DNA of 64,000 bases, taken from NCBI RefSeq assembly GCF_018873765.1, contig NC_057920.1, positions 13,033,307 to 13,097,306 of the forward strand, written 5' to 3'. The notes beneath the pieces are model-generated. The model was given only the letters and a program-made list of their open reading frames with translations. It was not told where the DNA came from and made no database searches. This DNA is from Telopea speciosissima. Lineage: Eukaryota; Streptophyta; Magnoliopsida; Proteales; Proteaceae. Below are positions 33,254-45,360 of this stretch, in pieces; positions within the stretch are counted from its first letter, which is position 1; each line of letters starts with the position of its first letter. The position numbers and the translations under genes are program-made.

Positions 33254-35308
33254 TTAGGCTTTCACATAGTCCAGACCATCATGCTTCCTTTTCTTAGGCC
33301 TCGAAAACAAGCAGAATTGAGTCCAGTTCTTTTTTTGCTTGATTGGTTGTGCCTTGATATCCCTCCTCGCAATAAGTTCAATCATATATTCAATGACTGC
33401 CTGGAAACACAAAACTGTGGTCAGCCTTGAAATTAGCGAATACGCAAAACTGCTAGAAACTGAAATACCTGTGCACCCTTTTCTGCAATATGCCTAGGTG
33501 GCACTTCCAGAGGATTTTCTTCTGCACGAAGCACCCGTAACCGCAATAGCATCCCAAAAGAGTCTGGAAGGACCCGAATCTGATTATTGCTGATATCCAA
33601 CTCTTCCAGCATCTCAAGGTTCCCAATGGATCGTGGTAGTGACTGTAGGTCAGCAAAATTGCTCCCTACATTCATCTTGACGAGTGTGGTCACAAAGCAC
33701 AAGCTCTCCGGCACTGCTTCTAGCTCGTTGAAGCTAACATCAAGCTCCCTCAAGTTGGTTAGAGATGCCATTGTGGTAGGTAGTTGTCTGATATTATTAT
33801 ACCTAACAGAGAGAAGCTCAAGTGATGCAATCCTCCCTACAGCTTCTGGAATGGCTTTCAGCCGGTTATAGTCTGCTCTTAGCTCAACAAGGGATGCGCA
33901 CTGGCTAATAGTATGTGGAATTTCTTCAATATTGTTTGTCTCAATGTTCAACTTCTTCAGGTTGACAAGGTTTCCAATTGACTCAGGGAGCAATGACAGT
34001 TGGTTTGAGCTCACATCGAGCTCCTCAAGACAGGATAATCTGCCGATTGCAGCAGGCAGAGATGGTAAACCATTCCCTCCCAAGTTTAGATAAACCAGGC
34101 TAAAGAGATCCCCAATGGATTCAGGTAGTTCAGTAATCTTGTTTGAGCGCAGGTCTAGTTTTGCCAACAAAGAAAGCCTTCCAATTGTGGCTGGTAAAGC
34201 AACAATCCGGTTCTCAGACAAATCGAGAGTGACTAAACCTGACAGCTTCCCTATCGAGTCTGGTAACCATTCTATCTGATCCATCAACTTGTTCTGGAGG
34301 TTGAGTTCCTTAGTACCTTTCTTTGAGGTGACCTCAATCAAATTGGCTAGTTTAATCAGACTCAACTTCTCACCATCTTGACCTACACTCCACAATACTT
34401 AAGGCATAAGAAAAACAGTCTAGAATACAGTATTTCCAGTAATAAACTAATAATCTAAATTCACTGCAATACATCCAAAGAACCAAATTGCACCCAGAAT
34501 CCATGAAGTATTTCAAAAGAGAGATAACAGAAATGTCGGTATATTTAAAACATCATTTCTCCAGAAACTTGCTTCAAATAATTTAGAATACGAAAGGCTC
34601 ATCACCGTTCCAGGGCATGGAAAAGATATAGGGAAAAAGGAACAGCGAGAAGAACCAAATTCATTCGGAAAGTTTACACTTACCAGAAGTAGATACAAAT
34701 TTGATAGAAGAATCCGAAACATGGGTTCTAGATGGAACAGTTCGAACTCCATCGCTATAAAAGGATGCTTTTGCCGTCTTCAAATAACTATCATCTCTAC
34801 TAAACATCTCAGAACTCCTTAGAGAGTCTTTCTCAGCGTAGAACCCAGACGAAGCCACTGAAGATTCGAGACCAGTAACAAAGGCAGAAGCACTGCTTGC
34901 AGAGAAACTGCTCGTAATTGCGGAAATTGAGCCGTTAGAACAGTCAGGCTGGTAATAATTGGAGGCAGAAGGAATGCATTTTGACGCTCTTTGGATGAAT
35001 TCATCGAATAGCGCGTGGATGTTTTCGAGATCAAGCAATTGCACAGCTTCTCTCTTCTGTTCTTTACTCTGGAAAGAAACTAAATTCCTCTGCATCTCTT
35101 GCATCACAAAGAACAACTCATCTGGGATATTGGGGCCCTTCCTCTGCTTAGAAATTGTATCTATTCTGAACTGTTCTTCCTTCTCAACATTATAGATCAA
35201 GGCCTTCGCTGCTACAACCTCATCTATACCAGGCCTAGTGGGCAGGGATTTGTGGGTTCTCATGATCTCCTCCACAACCCCTTCAATGGATTGCACAGAG
35301 GAACCCAT
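33254..35308 (-). CDS. PIRL5: Plant intracellular Ras-group-related LRR protein (PIRL4/5-like)
   Basis: Three exons: 34684-35308, 33469-34397 and 33254-33400, with introns of 286 and 68 bp. Phases 1 and 0 fit, giving 566 aa with no stop, close to the 526-549 aa of Arabidopsis PIRL5 and PIRL4. Exon 1 encodes the family's N-terminal helical region ('VEEIMRTHKSLPTRPGIDEVVAAK') and a Ser-rich linker. Exon 2 encodes 'GQDGEKLSLIKLANLIEV' and about ten 23-residue leucine-rich repeats of the pattern LPxSIGxLxxLxxLDLxxN. Exon 3 encodes 'AVIEYMIELIARRD...KKNWTQFCLFSRPKKRK', matching the PIRL5 tail. PIRLs are cytosolic proteins related to animal SHOC2-type Ras-group LRR proteins; some act in gametophyte development. 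They have no kinase, signal peptide or membrane segment. Whether it is PIRL4 or PIRL5 is inferred from the C-terminal half and is less sure than the family. Confidence 0.93.
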
Positions 35309-37159
35309 AATGCTTGATTCTTGAAGAACTCTGAATGGAACTTAAATAGAAGTAGAAAAAATAAAATAAAATATACTTCCACACGAAAAACAAGGAACCT
35401 AAGTAACCGATCAGAAAAGGAAAAACTCTACGTACTTTCTTAAAACCGCGGTTTCCCGATTAAAAAATTTCCTATAAATCTAAGCAAGTAATACCCAGCA
35501 TTTATGAACTCGAAAAGAGATAATGAGGACGGAAAGAAGAGAATGGATAACTTGAATCACCTCCTACGGACTTCCTTTACCCAAATGCACTGTAAAACCA
35601 GAAACAGAGCAAAACCCATGGACGGATAAACTTCTGGGAAAAGCAAGAAAAGTCGAAATGACAAAAACAGAGGAAGAAAAGAGTTAAAATTCTTAGCCCT
35701 CTTCCATGAATTTTTGCATTTCTCACAGCAAAGAGAGACTGACTGACTATACAGAATCACACATGCGAAACACAGCTGCGAGGAGATTTCTGTGTTATTC
35801 CTGAAATTCTAGCTAATTCCAATGATCCATGCCCTGCAACTTCCGATTTCGGATATGGGTTCGTATTAATTTATTTGTTTTTTTGGATTACTAATTCTGT
35901 TTAAGTAATCCTTAAAATCTGTTTGAGGGTTTGATCTTTACAGAAACCGTAAAAACGAGTAAGGCACTAAGGCTAACAGGTTTTGGAGCAGTCTCATCTT
36001 TCGTCTCTCTCGGGTCGTCAGAGATCTTTTCTATTCAGAGAATGCCCTAATTTTTCATGAGAATAACAAAATTGCCATGAGACTGTGACAAAGCTGGTCC
36101 AGTTCCAGTACACGTTCTTGCGATCTGGAAGTCTAAAGCAGTTCTTCTAATGGACGGTTTTAGGTACCCAAAAGAAAAGGTCAAATGGTCAACATATCCC
36201 GACAAAGAAGAATATCCACGATTCGAGGAGATCATCGAAAAATAGAATTCTTTGGCATTTCCGTTATTTTGAGTATTATATGAGGGCATATCTGTCATCT
36301 TAACATTGGATTGGAATTGGGCTAGCGTATCCCGTGGATTAAGGGAGGAGGGTATTGTGATGGAACACGTGTCTCTTACAGGTAGATCATGTCCAAAGAT
36401 TGGCCGGCAGTATCCAGCTGGCACTTTTATTGCTTGATAACTGATTTCAGTTTACCTCCCTCTCTCTCTCTCTTGTTTGGTAACTGATTTCAGTTTATCC
36501 CACTCACTCTCCCTCTCTCTCACCCAAAAAGTAAAATAAATAAAAATAATGGGGGTAGTTGTAAAATCTTCTCTTTGGGGGCAGGAATTAAAAACACAGA
36601 ATCCATGTTTTAATCATACTTGAAAAACTGGGTTTTGATTGGGGCAAGTCGCCTGAACAGCGTCAAAATTTTGAAAAACTTGATCAAGAATCGTGTAAAT
36701 TAGGATAGGATTTTAAAAAAATGATGAAATTAGGTCATAAATAGTCTTAGTCAGATAAGACTCGGTATTTTGCCTGAGTCATGACAAACTCAATGAGTTT
36801 AGTTATTTTTAAAAAAATCATAAAATCGATTCACGTGAAAACCTTAGTTGAGTAAAATAGTAAATCTTTATTCTAAAATAATAAAAAACACCCAAACTCC
36901 TCAATTCCCTTCTCTTTTTTCAATGGTATAAACTCAAAATGCTTTGATATGTGATTCTTTCAAATTTTTTTCTTGTTTTCCTAAATGTTCTGTTTTTTTT
37001 TTTTAATTTATTTTTATTAATTTATACATATTTATTACACTAAAAAAATAAGAAAGAACGTGACTCGCCTTGACCGGATTTGACAACGTCAAGGCATCAG
37101 GTTTTTTTGAAAGACGAGTCTAGTCAAAAAACCTGATTTTCCAACTATGGTTTTAATGC
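35309..37159. other. 5' side of the PIRL gene and intergenic sequence
   Basis: The first few hundred bases should hold the PIRL 5' UTR and promoter. A minus-strand 125-aa ORF at 36047-36424 lacks resemblance to any family I know and has no codon pattern that argues for a gene. CT-rich tracts occur at 36460-36520. Confidence 0.4.
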
Positions 37160-37600
37160 CCTCTAAGTAGAGCTGTAAATGGATAATCGAAAATCCGAAT
37201 TCGATCTGCATTCGTATCCGTTTAGGGGCATCCGTATTCGATTAGAAATATCCGAAAAAAAATCCGAATACTCCGATAAAAATCCAAATCGGAATACTTA
37301 ATTATAAAAAATTAAGTAAATAACGATTTTGAGGGTTTTTGAAGATTCAACAGGTTCTAAAATATGAGGAGAATAGAATCATGATCTAAAACTATGGATT
37401 GAGAGTGAATTGTATCCACTAGGGGGAGGAAGGTTCGGATTACATAAGGCAGAAGTGTAAACAGATGGTCGAAAATCCGAATTCGATCCGCATCCGAATC
37501 CATTTAAAAGTATTCGTATTCGATCAGAAAATATCCGAATCCGATTACATCCGATCTGTATCCAAACCGAATCCAATCCGTTTACAGGCCTACCTCTAAG
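37160..37600. repeat. Two copies of the 'TGTAAACGGAT' family
   Basis: Copy 1 (about 37168-37300) starts 'agctgtaaatggataatcgaaaatccgaattcg'. Copy 2 (37446-37597) starts 'agtgtaaacagatggtcgaaaatccgaattcg' and ends 'aatccaatccgtttacaggcctacc'. Copy 2 is the best-defined member, about 150 bp long with inverted ends. Confidence 0.65.
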
Positions 37601-38309
37601 GCCTTTTCCATACAAAATATTAGACTAGCTAGATCGGTTGAAATTAGGATTGACCAAGATCTAGATCGATCAGTATTGGGATCGGCCTTGGCCAATCCAA
37701 TGATGATAGGGTGAGAATTTAACATACAACCTTTTCTTAGATTTAGGCCAGCACTCTATTGCATTGACAGCAACCACGATGCCAAGAGGCGCTTCTCTAT
37801 TTGATCCCAATATAGATTTGCTATGAAATGTACTTTCCTCTTGTTTCATTTTCATCTTTAAAATAAGGAAAAAAAAAAAAAAAAGTTTTATCCAATGTTA
37901 ACACAAAATTTAAAAAGTTAACCATAATCCAAGCACCACTTCACAATTTCTTTAGCTTTTTGAGGAAAAAAAATGTATAATTTTATTTAGGGAGGGGGTT
38001 AGTGGTTTGATAGACCAATCGAATGGGAAAATGGGGTATTTTGGAAATTTCATTTAATAGGAAAGTGTATTTATGCCTTCTTCATGGTAAGGATGTCAAT
38101 TTGGAATTGAAATTGAAAACCAAAACCGGACCAAAATAAGCTAAATCAACCGAATGAAATTTGGTTCCATCTCAGTTATGAAATTTAGAAATCGAGTTCG
38201 GTTCGGTTATGATTCTAGCATAAAAAAACAAATTCTGAAACCAAAACCAAACCAAATTGGGATACTAGTATATTATAGTATATTAATATATTATAATATA
38301 ATATTATAC
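37601..38309. other. Intergenic repeat debris
   Basis: Positions 38090-38270 are an AACCAAAACC / GGTTCGGTT type dispersed repeat; its other side resumes at 38560-38690 in near-inverted form, so the SINE at 38310-38461 and adjacent AT-rich DNA sit in the middle of it. Confidence 0.45.
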
Positions 38310-38461
38310 GACGTACCCAATGCACGAGGTTCCTGCCACTGCAAGGTTTGGTGAGGGTCATAATGTATGGAGCCTTATCCCTGCTTTCGCAGAAAATCTA
38401 TTTCAATATTTGAACCCTTGACCACTTGGTCACAATGGAGCAACCTTTACCATTGCATCTT
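38310..38461 (-). mobile_element. Au-type SINE, near complete, minus orientation
   Basis: On the minus strand it reads 'ggtaaaggttgctccattgtgaccaagtggtcaagggttcaaat', an A-box/B-box tRNA-like head, then 'gcagggataaggc', 'tacattatgaccctcacc' and 'aacctcgtgcattgggtacg'. The word TTACCATTGCATCTTT is present twice (about 38446-38461 and 38468-38493), which may reflect duplicated target sequence. Confidence 0.8.
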
Positions 38462-39997
38462 TTTTTTTCGGTTGAATTTACCATTGCATCTTTATTATAT
38501 AATATTATAGTGTAATATATTATAGTATAGAGACTGGGTATAGGAGTTAGAATCGAACCATGTGAGAACCGATTTTCAAAGCCAAAACCAAAACCAAACC
38601 AAACAAATTCGATTTGAGTAATGAATTTCAGAATCAATTCTGTGCCGAATCACACCAACACTTTCCGAAACCGAACTTAATAATTGTTTCTGAACCGATT
38701 TGCTCGAGGGTGGATGACTCCAAACCACGGAGTGATGACTTTTGATTTAGGGGTGTGGAGGAGAAAAACCTTTATGCATGGAGACAATCTCAAGGTGAAA
38801 GGTAACTTCTACAAACTTAGCATTGCAACTCTTTACATAATTCAATTCAATCCAATAAATCTAAATTACATTTTTAACAAGATTTTCTTAAGGAATTTAC
38901 CTTAAAGGAATACATCGAAGACTCTATGAAAGGTAATTATTTTTCTTGTATAGATTGATCACTTCGTCATGTAATTGTTAATTAAATAACGAATCTCTTT
39001 GGTATGTCACATATCAAATTTGATCAATAGTTTGTTTTAATTTTACAATCTATACGTATAGGGTTCAGGTCAAATTGAAATTGATTATTGGTTTTTACAA
39101 AAGCATTTTAACTCATACCAAAAAGAAAGCAAAATGAATAATTATTTTTAATACATTTAAGGAAAAAAGAACGTTGCCCTTGCGCTCAGACACAGGAGCG
39201 TGTAAAATTATCACCCTACCCCTAGTAAAATAAAAAATCTCATCCATATTGTTGCCAATACGCGTGCTCACATTGGCCCCTGCACTGATGCGGTGGCCAC
39301 GCGACCATGCTGCAATCTCTTGCCCTACATTTAATTTACAGTGTGTCACACCTGCCTACTTGAGCTTTAATTGATTGTCATTATAAGCCATCTAATTGAC
39401 ACTACTTTTATTTATGATAAGTATTGTTTTATTTTTTAATGTGATTACAATAACTATTGTTGTTTTAGTTTTTTTGGTAAAATATTGTTGCTTTTTGTTG
39501 GTAGAATAACTAATTTTCATACTTGGTTTTCTCTAATTAGCCACTATTCTTGATTAAACTCTTCCTAGCTAGTCTTACCATCTATCAATCAATACATTCT
39601 TTTCCTACCTAATTATGCCTAACAGTCAAACCCCATTAAGCATTAGTAATACTTTAATTGCATTATAAATTATAATTTTTACAATAATTAAAGGCTATAG
39701 AATCACTCAAAAAGTATAATAGCTCCTTCCTTTCTTCAATTTTTTCAACTCTAATACCACTTGCAACATCCTAATCAGTTCCTCTCTTCCTATTTAAGAT
39801 TGAACTACAAAATGAATAAAGAACCTTTATCACATACAAAGTGGTCCTATGCCCACATGGTTTTACTTGACAAATAATGCCAACACATGATGATCCTATA
39901 GCCCAAGTAGATCTAAGTCATCTTTTCCATTGATTTGTTCTACATATTCAATCATGGGATTTTTTTTGAGTAGAAAGAACTATGGGAATTGGTAGAG
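38462..39997. other. AT-rich intergenic stretch
   Basis: Apart from dispersed repeat sequence at 38560-38690 and MITE-like debris at 39165-39340 ('gaacgttgcccttgcgctcagacac...gaccatgctgcaatctcttgccc'), no feature is recognised. Confidence 0.4.
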
Positions 39998-40163
39998 GGT
40001 GGACCTCGGTGCAAAAGTAAGGTTGCACCATTACAATTTAATTGTCACAAGTTCGAATCGAGAAACAGTCCCTCCATGAAGTGGGGGTAAAGTTGTGTAC
40101 ATAATGACCTTCTCCAAATCCCATAGTAGTGGGAGCCTTGTGCACTGGGTACGTCTTTTTTTA
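39998..40163 (+). mobile_element. Au-type SINE, near full length
   Basis: The head reads 'gtggacctcggtgcaaaagtaaggttgcaccattac' followed by the B box 'cacaagttcgaatcg'. The body holds 'gggggtaaagttgtgtacataatgacc' and the end reads 'gggagccttgtgcactgggtacgtctttttt', the diagnostic Au 3' end with a T-rich tail. Confidence 0.88.
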
Positions 40164-40329
40164 ACTATAAAAATTGGTAGATCTTCAGACTGAAGCTAAA
40201 ACCTCTTAGAAAAAAAAACAAACTTACTTAATAGAAGTTTTATTTATATATATATATATATATAAATATATTTTCTTAGAGTTCTTTCATGATGAATAAG
40301 AGTGATATTACTGTTTTTTCTGATTGGTG

Positions 40330-40540
40330 CTAGAATTTAGCCCACTAAGGTTGACCCACAAGGGGTCCACTAGGGATAGACCCATGGAGGAGTAGGATAA
40401 TACTTACAAAGGACCAACACTTATTCCAGAAAGGACCTGACTTGCTGGAGACGATAGGGGAGGAGGGTTCTTGAACTCAAGATCAACATACCCCAGACAC
40501 CACTACGACCAGTGGTCCGAATCATGTTTGGCCAAGACCG
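40330..40540 (-). mobile_element. tRNA-derived SINE family 2, intact arrangement
   Basis: On the minus strand it runs from 'tcggaccactggtcgtagtgg' (A box) and 'gttgatcttgagttcaagaacc' (B box) to 'gacctgcttgc'-like, 'ggtcctttgtaag' and 'ctagtggaccccttgtgggtc'. It is the uninterrupted counterpart of 19430-19800. I do not know a published name for this family. Confidence 0.65.
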
Positions 40541-40544
40541 ATTG

Positions 40545-40612
40545 AGTTTGTACAACAACAACAACAAACTCAGCCTTATCCCAACTTAATGGGTCGCTTA
40601 CATGGATCCAAA
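40545..40612 (-). mobile_element. RTE-type retroposon 3' tail
   Basis: On the minus strand: GGATCCATGTAAGCGACCCA, then 'ttaagttgggataaggctgag' and (TTG)n. This is the conserved 3' end of plant RTE LINEs and the SINEs that use their machinery. Only about 70 bp remain. Confidence 0.75.
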
Positions 40613-40744
40613 CAAAACTAAAAAACAAAATATGGAAAACATAGATTTAACACACACCCCCCCCCCCCCAAAAAAAAAAAGGGAAAAGAGAGCCGAAAAA
40701 GGAAAAGGATAGTAAGAGGAGGAAAGAGGCATAGTCCAACCCGT

Positions 40745-41000
40745 CAGGAAAATCTCAGTTAAATGGGGTCTGCGACATGGATCCTTGACCTCCAGCAGGC
40801 TCTGCCCGAGGTCATACTTGTAACAAGCCCTAACTTATACATGTCCTTCTCCACTACTTCTATGGTCATTTTAGGTCTGCCCCTAGCTCTTTTAGCTCCT
40901 TCAGGACCGATTGAGCTTGTGATTACTATTTTTTCTGATTGGTTTGAGTAGTTCTTATTAATTTCTTCTTCTTTTTGGTTTTCCACAACAAGGCACACAA
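40745..41000 (-). mobile_element. RTE-type LINE, 3' coding remnant
   Basis: The minus strand encodes 'GPEGAKRARGRPKMTIEVVEKDMYKLGLV...ACWRSRIHVADPI', the C-terminal end of plant RTE LINE reverse transcriptases, where 'RGRPKKTW...R..WR.RIHVADP' is typical. The body of the ORF is missing, so this is a heavily 5'-truncated copy. It lies about 130 bp from the separate tail at 40545-40612. Confidence 0.8.
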
Positions 41001-43570
41001 CCAAAGTTGGCAAGGAGCTTAGCATGCAAGAATTATTATCTTCAATGGTTATATTTCGTCTCCATTTACCTAACTTGTAAAGATTTCAGAAACAAAATTT
41101 CATGTGGAGCTGATGAGCGACATGAGCCAGATATGATCAGAGATACCTCCATTATATCACGTTTTGGCTTTGCAGTAAGAAGCATGGAGGGAAGAGAGCC
41201 TTCTCTTCATTATTGTTGCCATTCCATCCTGCAAGGGTCCCATTAACAACCCTCACTGTGGTAGTGTGGTGTAACAGTTCAGGCACAGATAGAAGAAGTA
41301 AACACAAATTGTATTAGTACATCATGCTCAAACTCCAAAATTATCAAGTTCTTGGTGGATTACTACTTTACTAAGTGAAATTATATGACTTCTTGTCAAA
41401 TTTAGGATTCAATCATGGTTTTAGTGCATAGTATTGGGATCGGCATCGACACTGACACAGTGACACAGATACGAATTGATTGTATTGGGTTGGATCGGAC
41501 ACTTTTGCCCAATGGCGATTTTATAGAAGAAAAACGAAGAGAAAGAGAAGAACAAGCACCACAAGACAAGATTTATGTGGTTCACCCCCAAGAAGGAATG
41601 CTACATCCATGGCCGAGCGATAGAACGATTCCACTATTTCTGTGAAGCAAATACAAACCCTCACTCACACATCTCTCAAAGAGATTACAACATTATATTT
41701 AAAAAAAAAAACCCTAACATAAAAAGTATAAAATTGTCCCTAGAGACCCACCCGGTCTAGTTCGGACATGAACCAACATATGTCGAAATACATATCAAAT
41801 CAAAGATCTCGACGAGCACTACAGGAGTCAATGCCCACAACGCTGGTGTATGCACTTTTTGACCATTCTGGTGCGATTCGAAGGCTAAACGGCCCGCCAA
41901 AGAATCACCACATCACTTTCTGGACTGAGATCAGGCTTCACCAATAACATATGATATCGGGTAGCTAGTAGGAATCGGTATCGGCCTATACGGCCAATAC
42001 CGTTAACAAAGAAAAAACATATTGGATATTTCTCTTCAACACCTATAACAAAAGTTGTCTGATACAACCATGGTTCAAGTAAGCGGAATAGCAATGAAAT
42101 TGGCCTCCATGGATCCCCCATTCCAATTTTGTAAGAATCGGCCTGAACCCTAAAATTCAAGTACGAATAGGCCGATTTCGATATGAGTCAACCGGAATTG
42201 GCTATTCTTCGAACCATGTATACAACTGTATATAGCCTCTACTAATGGTAGAATACAAATCACTTGTATTACATCAAAGTGTAAACATTTACACATGGGC
42301 CATGTTCCATGTTCTATGTATATGAATATAAAGACAAACATCTCTTATTGCAGTGCAACCCCATGAGGTGATTAGTGGATTTGTTCACTCTTATGGAAAA
42401 TAAAGCTTTTGATCCACATATGTGTTTGATTCTAAAATGGATAGATAAATCAGGGCCCATATGTCTTGGGCCCAAGAACATGAGGAATATGGGTTTGGGA
42501 CCTCCACAGGTTTACTTGTCTCTTGTTAAAGAGGATCATGCATGAATCCATCAATACATGTCTCCCACATAGTTAGATTAATTACAGAAACTAGAAAAAG
42601 TTGGCAAGATTGGATGGTTAATTTGTTTTCAAATTTTGGATAATTGGTTCATGTTTTGTCCACTTCTCACAAATTAGGTTAAAAAATTATTATTTCAGTC
42701 TTTGTCAAGATGAGTTTTTTTTTTTTATGGGCCTCATTTTAAGGCCCATATCAATGTTCATCCAATCAAACTGATCCTTGGATACCTATAGTGGTATTTC
42801 TCTCCAACATATAAGAAAATGTTTAATAAAAATCCATGAAATGGGTCTAATTAAGTTGGTCTCAGAGTTGAGACTACAGGTAAAATGAAGAGAGTTTCTT
42901 CTTCATGGTGTCAAATATGGGTTAATGTTTCCTATGTGGACCAAAGAAATAATTCATCCAAAAAAATGACACGTGGTAGATCAGATTGGACCCAAATGTC
43001 GTGGACAGGTAGATTTAAGATCCTCTGCTCGCATAACAAATTTTAGCCCAAATTTTAGGTGTCATTATACCTAGTGAAGCATAGCTCGCCTATTTTCCAC
43101 TTGGCAGTATCTGAGTTAGTCCATGTGATAAGAGTACTAGACAATCATCTCATTGGTATAATTGTTTCTTAGAATTTGGTTGTTGAAATGTGTGTGGGAT
43201 CCTCTATCACATGAACTAATCCATATACTATCATGTGGTAGATAGTGAAACGTTATACTTCACTAGCTAGGCATAGTGACGGGGAAGAAAACCCTAAATT
43301 CACAGATCACATTGTTACTATCCGGGGCTCAAAAACCTAGAATCGAAATCTAGATCGGTCCTAGCTGATTAGATTGGCCAGGATCGGTTTGGATTGGCCA
43401 TGAAATCGGTATGTTCCAGACATCTAAGATTTTTCCATAAAGAATCAACCTGAGCTGGATCAGCAAGAATCAGGATCGGCTGCAAAATCGATTTATTCAT
43501 TCCAAGCATCTAGGGTTGTCCCATGTAGAATCAAGGTGATCCAGATCAGTGGGAATCGGGATCGATATTA
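41001..43570. other. Repeat-rich intergenic stretch
   Basis: Copies of the 'GATACCGATAC / CCATGG' family are visible at 41410-41500 and 41950-42070. The segment 41521-41930 between them is unlike its surroundings and may be inserted DNA, but I cannot classify it. Positions 43330-43570 hold GGATCGG-type repeat words. No gene is seen. Confidence 0.4.
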
Positions 43571-43704
43571 GGCTAAGTTTGGTACGTATTCTTGGAATGC
43601 ATTTAGCTCGATTTTGCATTCTCGGATGATAAAAAATAGTTGTTTTTATCATTCAAGAAATTCAAGAATGCGAAAGTCAACTAGATTATATACCAAACAC
43701 AGCC
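43571..43704. mobile_element. Tourist-like (PIF/Harbinger) MITE
   Basis: Ends GGCTAAGTTTGGTACGTATT and 'tataccaaacacagcc' are inverted repeats and match the element at 21591-21715. Flanks are TTA (43568-43570) and TCA (43705-43707), close to the TWA target preferred by this superfamily. Confidence 0.75.
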
Positions 43705-44277
43705 TCAAAAACTGCACTTTTTCTTCCCCTCATGTAGTCGTGGACTCATGGGATGTTTTGCCAAGGGGCAACCATTTCTTCCAAGCTGCTGTGCTAACCT
43801 AATACGAAAATGAGCATTGCTTCTTTGCGAGTGTGAAGTTCCTTAATTCACATTAATTACTTAAAAAGGAAACTCGTAAGCAATCTTAACAATTAGTTAT
43901 GTTTTGAGTCAGGCCATCCGACCCAATTGTTTTGAATAACCACTATAGTTGAACTACTAGTATTGCTGTTAGGGCCATAGTTTGAGGTATCGGTCTCAAA
44001 TCGGCTGATCCAGATCTGTATTGCCACAGGCCGATTCCGATACCTAGTCGATCCTGTATCGTGGAACAATATGAACCAAAGGTCAAAACTGTTAAAAAAA
44101 CGATTTTTAAGGAAAATCAAGGCAAAACGTCCGATTCATTGAAATTATCCGAGAGACATGCATGTATAAAAAAATATTCAATGCAATATCAGGAACATTC
44201 AAATTCTTCTTATCGTAGTTTTATTTTACTTAGCTAAAAAGGTGTGAGGATTAAGGGTAAGAACGTCGAAAGCTGGC
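43705..44277. other. Intergenic stretch with a dispersed repeat
   Basis: Positions 43980-44110 belong to the 'GATACCGATAC' family ('gtttgaggtatcggtctcaaatcgg'). No gene. Confidence 0.4.
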
Positions 44278-44344
44278 TTCTTCGGATCCATGTAGCCAAC
44301 TCCATTTAGTTGGGATAAGGTTATGGTTCTTATTGTTGTTGTTG
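44278..44344 (+). mobile_element. 5'-truncated RTE-type retroposon with 15-bp target duplication
   Basis: The 67-bp insert reads 'tcttcggatccatgtagccaactcc', 'atttagttgggataaggtt' and ends in (TTG)n. It is flanked by the identical 15-mer ACGTCGAAAGCTGGC at 44263-44277 and 44345-44359. Identical flanks point to a fairly recent insertion. Confidence 0.9.
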
Positions 44345-45267
44345 ACGTCGAAAGCTGGCCCACATTGGTAGTCCAGTTAGAATCAACCAGTTAAAGCCCG
44401 TAGTCAGACTAACCAATTAGTAAATGGTCCGGTCCAAGTCTAGATCAATTAATTTTAGGGCAATCTTGGTGTATGGTTTGTAGCACGATAGATACCCGTA
44501 AAGATCGGTTAAATCCTATTAATATAACCATCAGCCGAATTAACTCGTTTATAGTTCAATTATCATCTGATTAACGTGAGCTAAATTATGGACCGGTACC
44601 TAATTGTAGAAAATAAATGTGTCTGCTTCATCTATGATGCCGGATTTACTAAATGGTGTGGTAACGATGCGAGGCCTTAAATTGGTAGGACCAATAAGAT
44701 CCAGTGAAAACGACCAAGCCCACACAGGTTAACTTGTCTTAGGGTATTTCCGATATTACATAAGGTGACATCATGGTTTAAAAATCAAAATTGAATTGGG
44801 AGAATCAACTGATTCAGAACAACCTCTCTATGAAGCAGGGATAGGACTGCATACATTATGACCCTGCCCAAATCCCACATTGCCAGGGACCTTGTGCATT
44901 GGGTATATCCTCTTTTTAAAACTGTTTGAGGCACCAAATGAATGCTTGAACCTGGGGGTGGGGTTCTTCTGCAACGCGACAGGGAGTATAACTCACATCC
45001 AACGGCCCATAGTGCTTGGGCACGCAACTCAACACCCTGCTTGTGTGTTACAAATCATGTCGCGCTACAAGGACCCAAATCCTTTGAACCAGTCTGAAGA
45101 TAATCCAACCGTGTAAGGAATAGCTGCCATCCAAAATATATTTTATTTTATCAAAGAAAAAAGGACGCTTGGAGTGAAGAGTCTGTTTTGCAAAGAACGA
45201 TGCTTAAAGATTCAGTTTCCAGAAAATCATTTCACCTACTTTACTTGAAAGCAACACAAATGAAACA
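44345..45267. other. Intergenic stretch upstream of the protease gene
   Basis: Contains the SINE piece at 44816-44918 and otherwise no recognised element. The last 300 bp should include the protease promoter. Confidence 0.4.
44816..44918 (+). mobile_element. Au-type SINE, 3' portion
   Basis: Contains 'aacaacctctctatgaagcagg', 'ggactgcatacattatgaccctgcc' and 'ggaccttgtgcattgggtatatcc' plus a T run. It lies about 440 bp upstream of the XCP start codon. Confidence 0.75.
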
Positions 45268-45281
45268 AAACTTATAAATAA
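45268..45281 (+). promoter_or_regulatory. Likely TATA box of the XCP gene
   Basis: AACTTATAAATAACC lies about 85 bp upstream of the ATG at 45361, followed by a CT-rich leader ('cctctgccttcatc...ctctctctattcctcg'), the usual layout of a plant TATA promoter. Confidence 0.6.
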
Positions 45282-45360
45282 CCACACCCCTCTTCCTCTG
45301 CCTTCATCAATCTATTCTCTCTCTATTCCTCGAATTGAATCAAATCAAATCAAATTCAAG

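Noticed and set aside
36047-36424. 125-aa minus-strand ORF upstream of the PIRL gene
   Set aside because: No recognisable domain, no clear promoter context and no similarity to any family I know. It lies in probable promoter or intergenic sequence.
41521-41930. Candidate LTR fragment
   Set aside because: It looks inserted between two repeat pieces, but I found no terminal motif, primer-binding site, polypurine tract or second copy.
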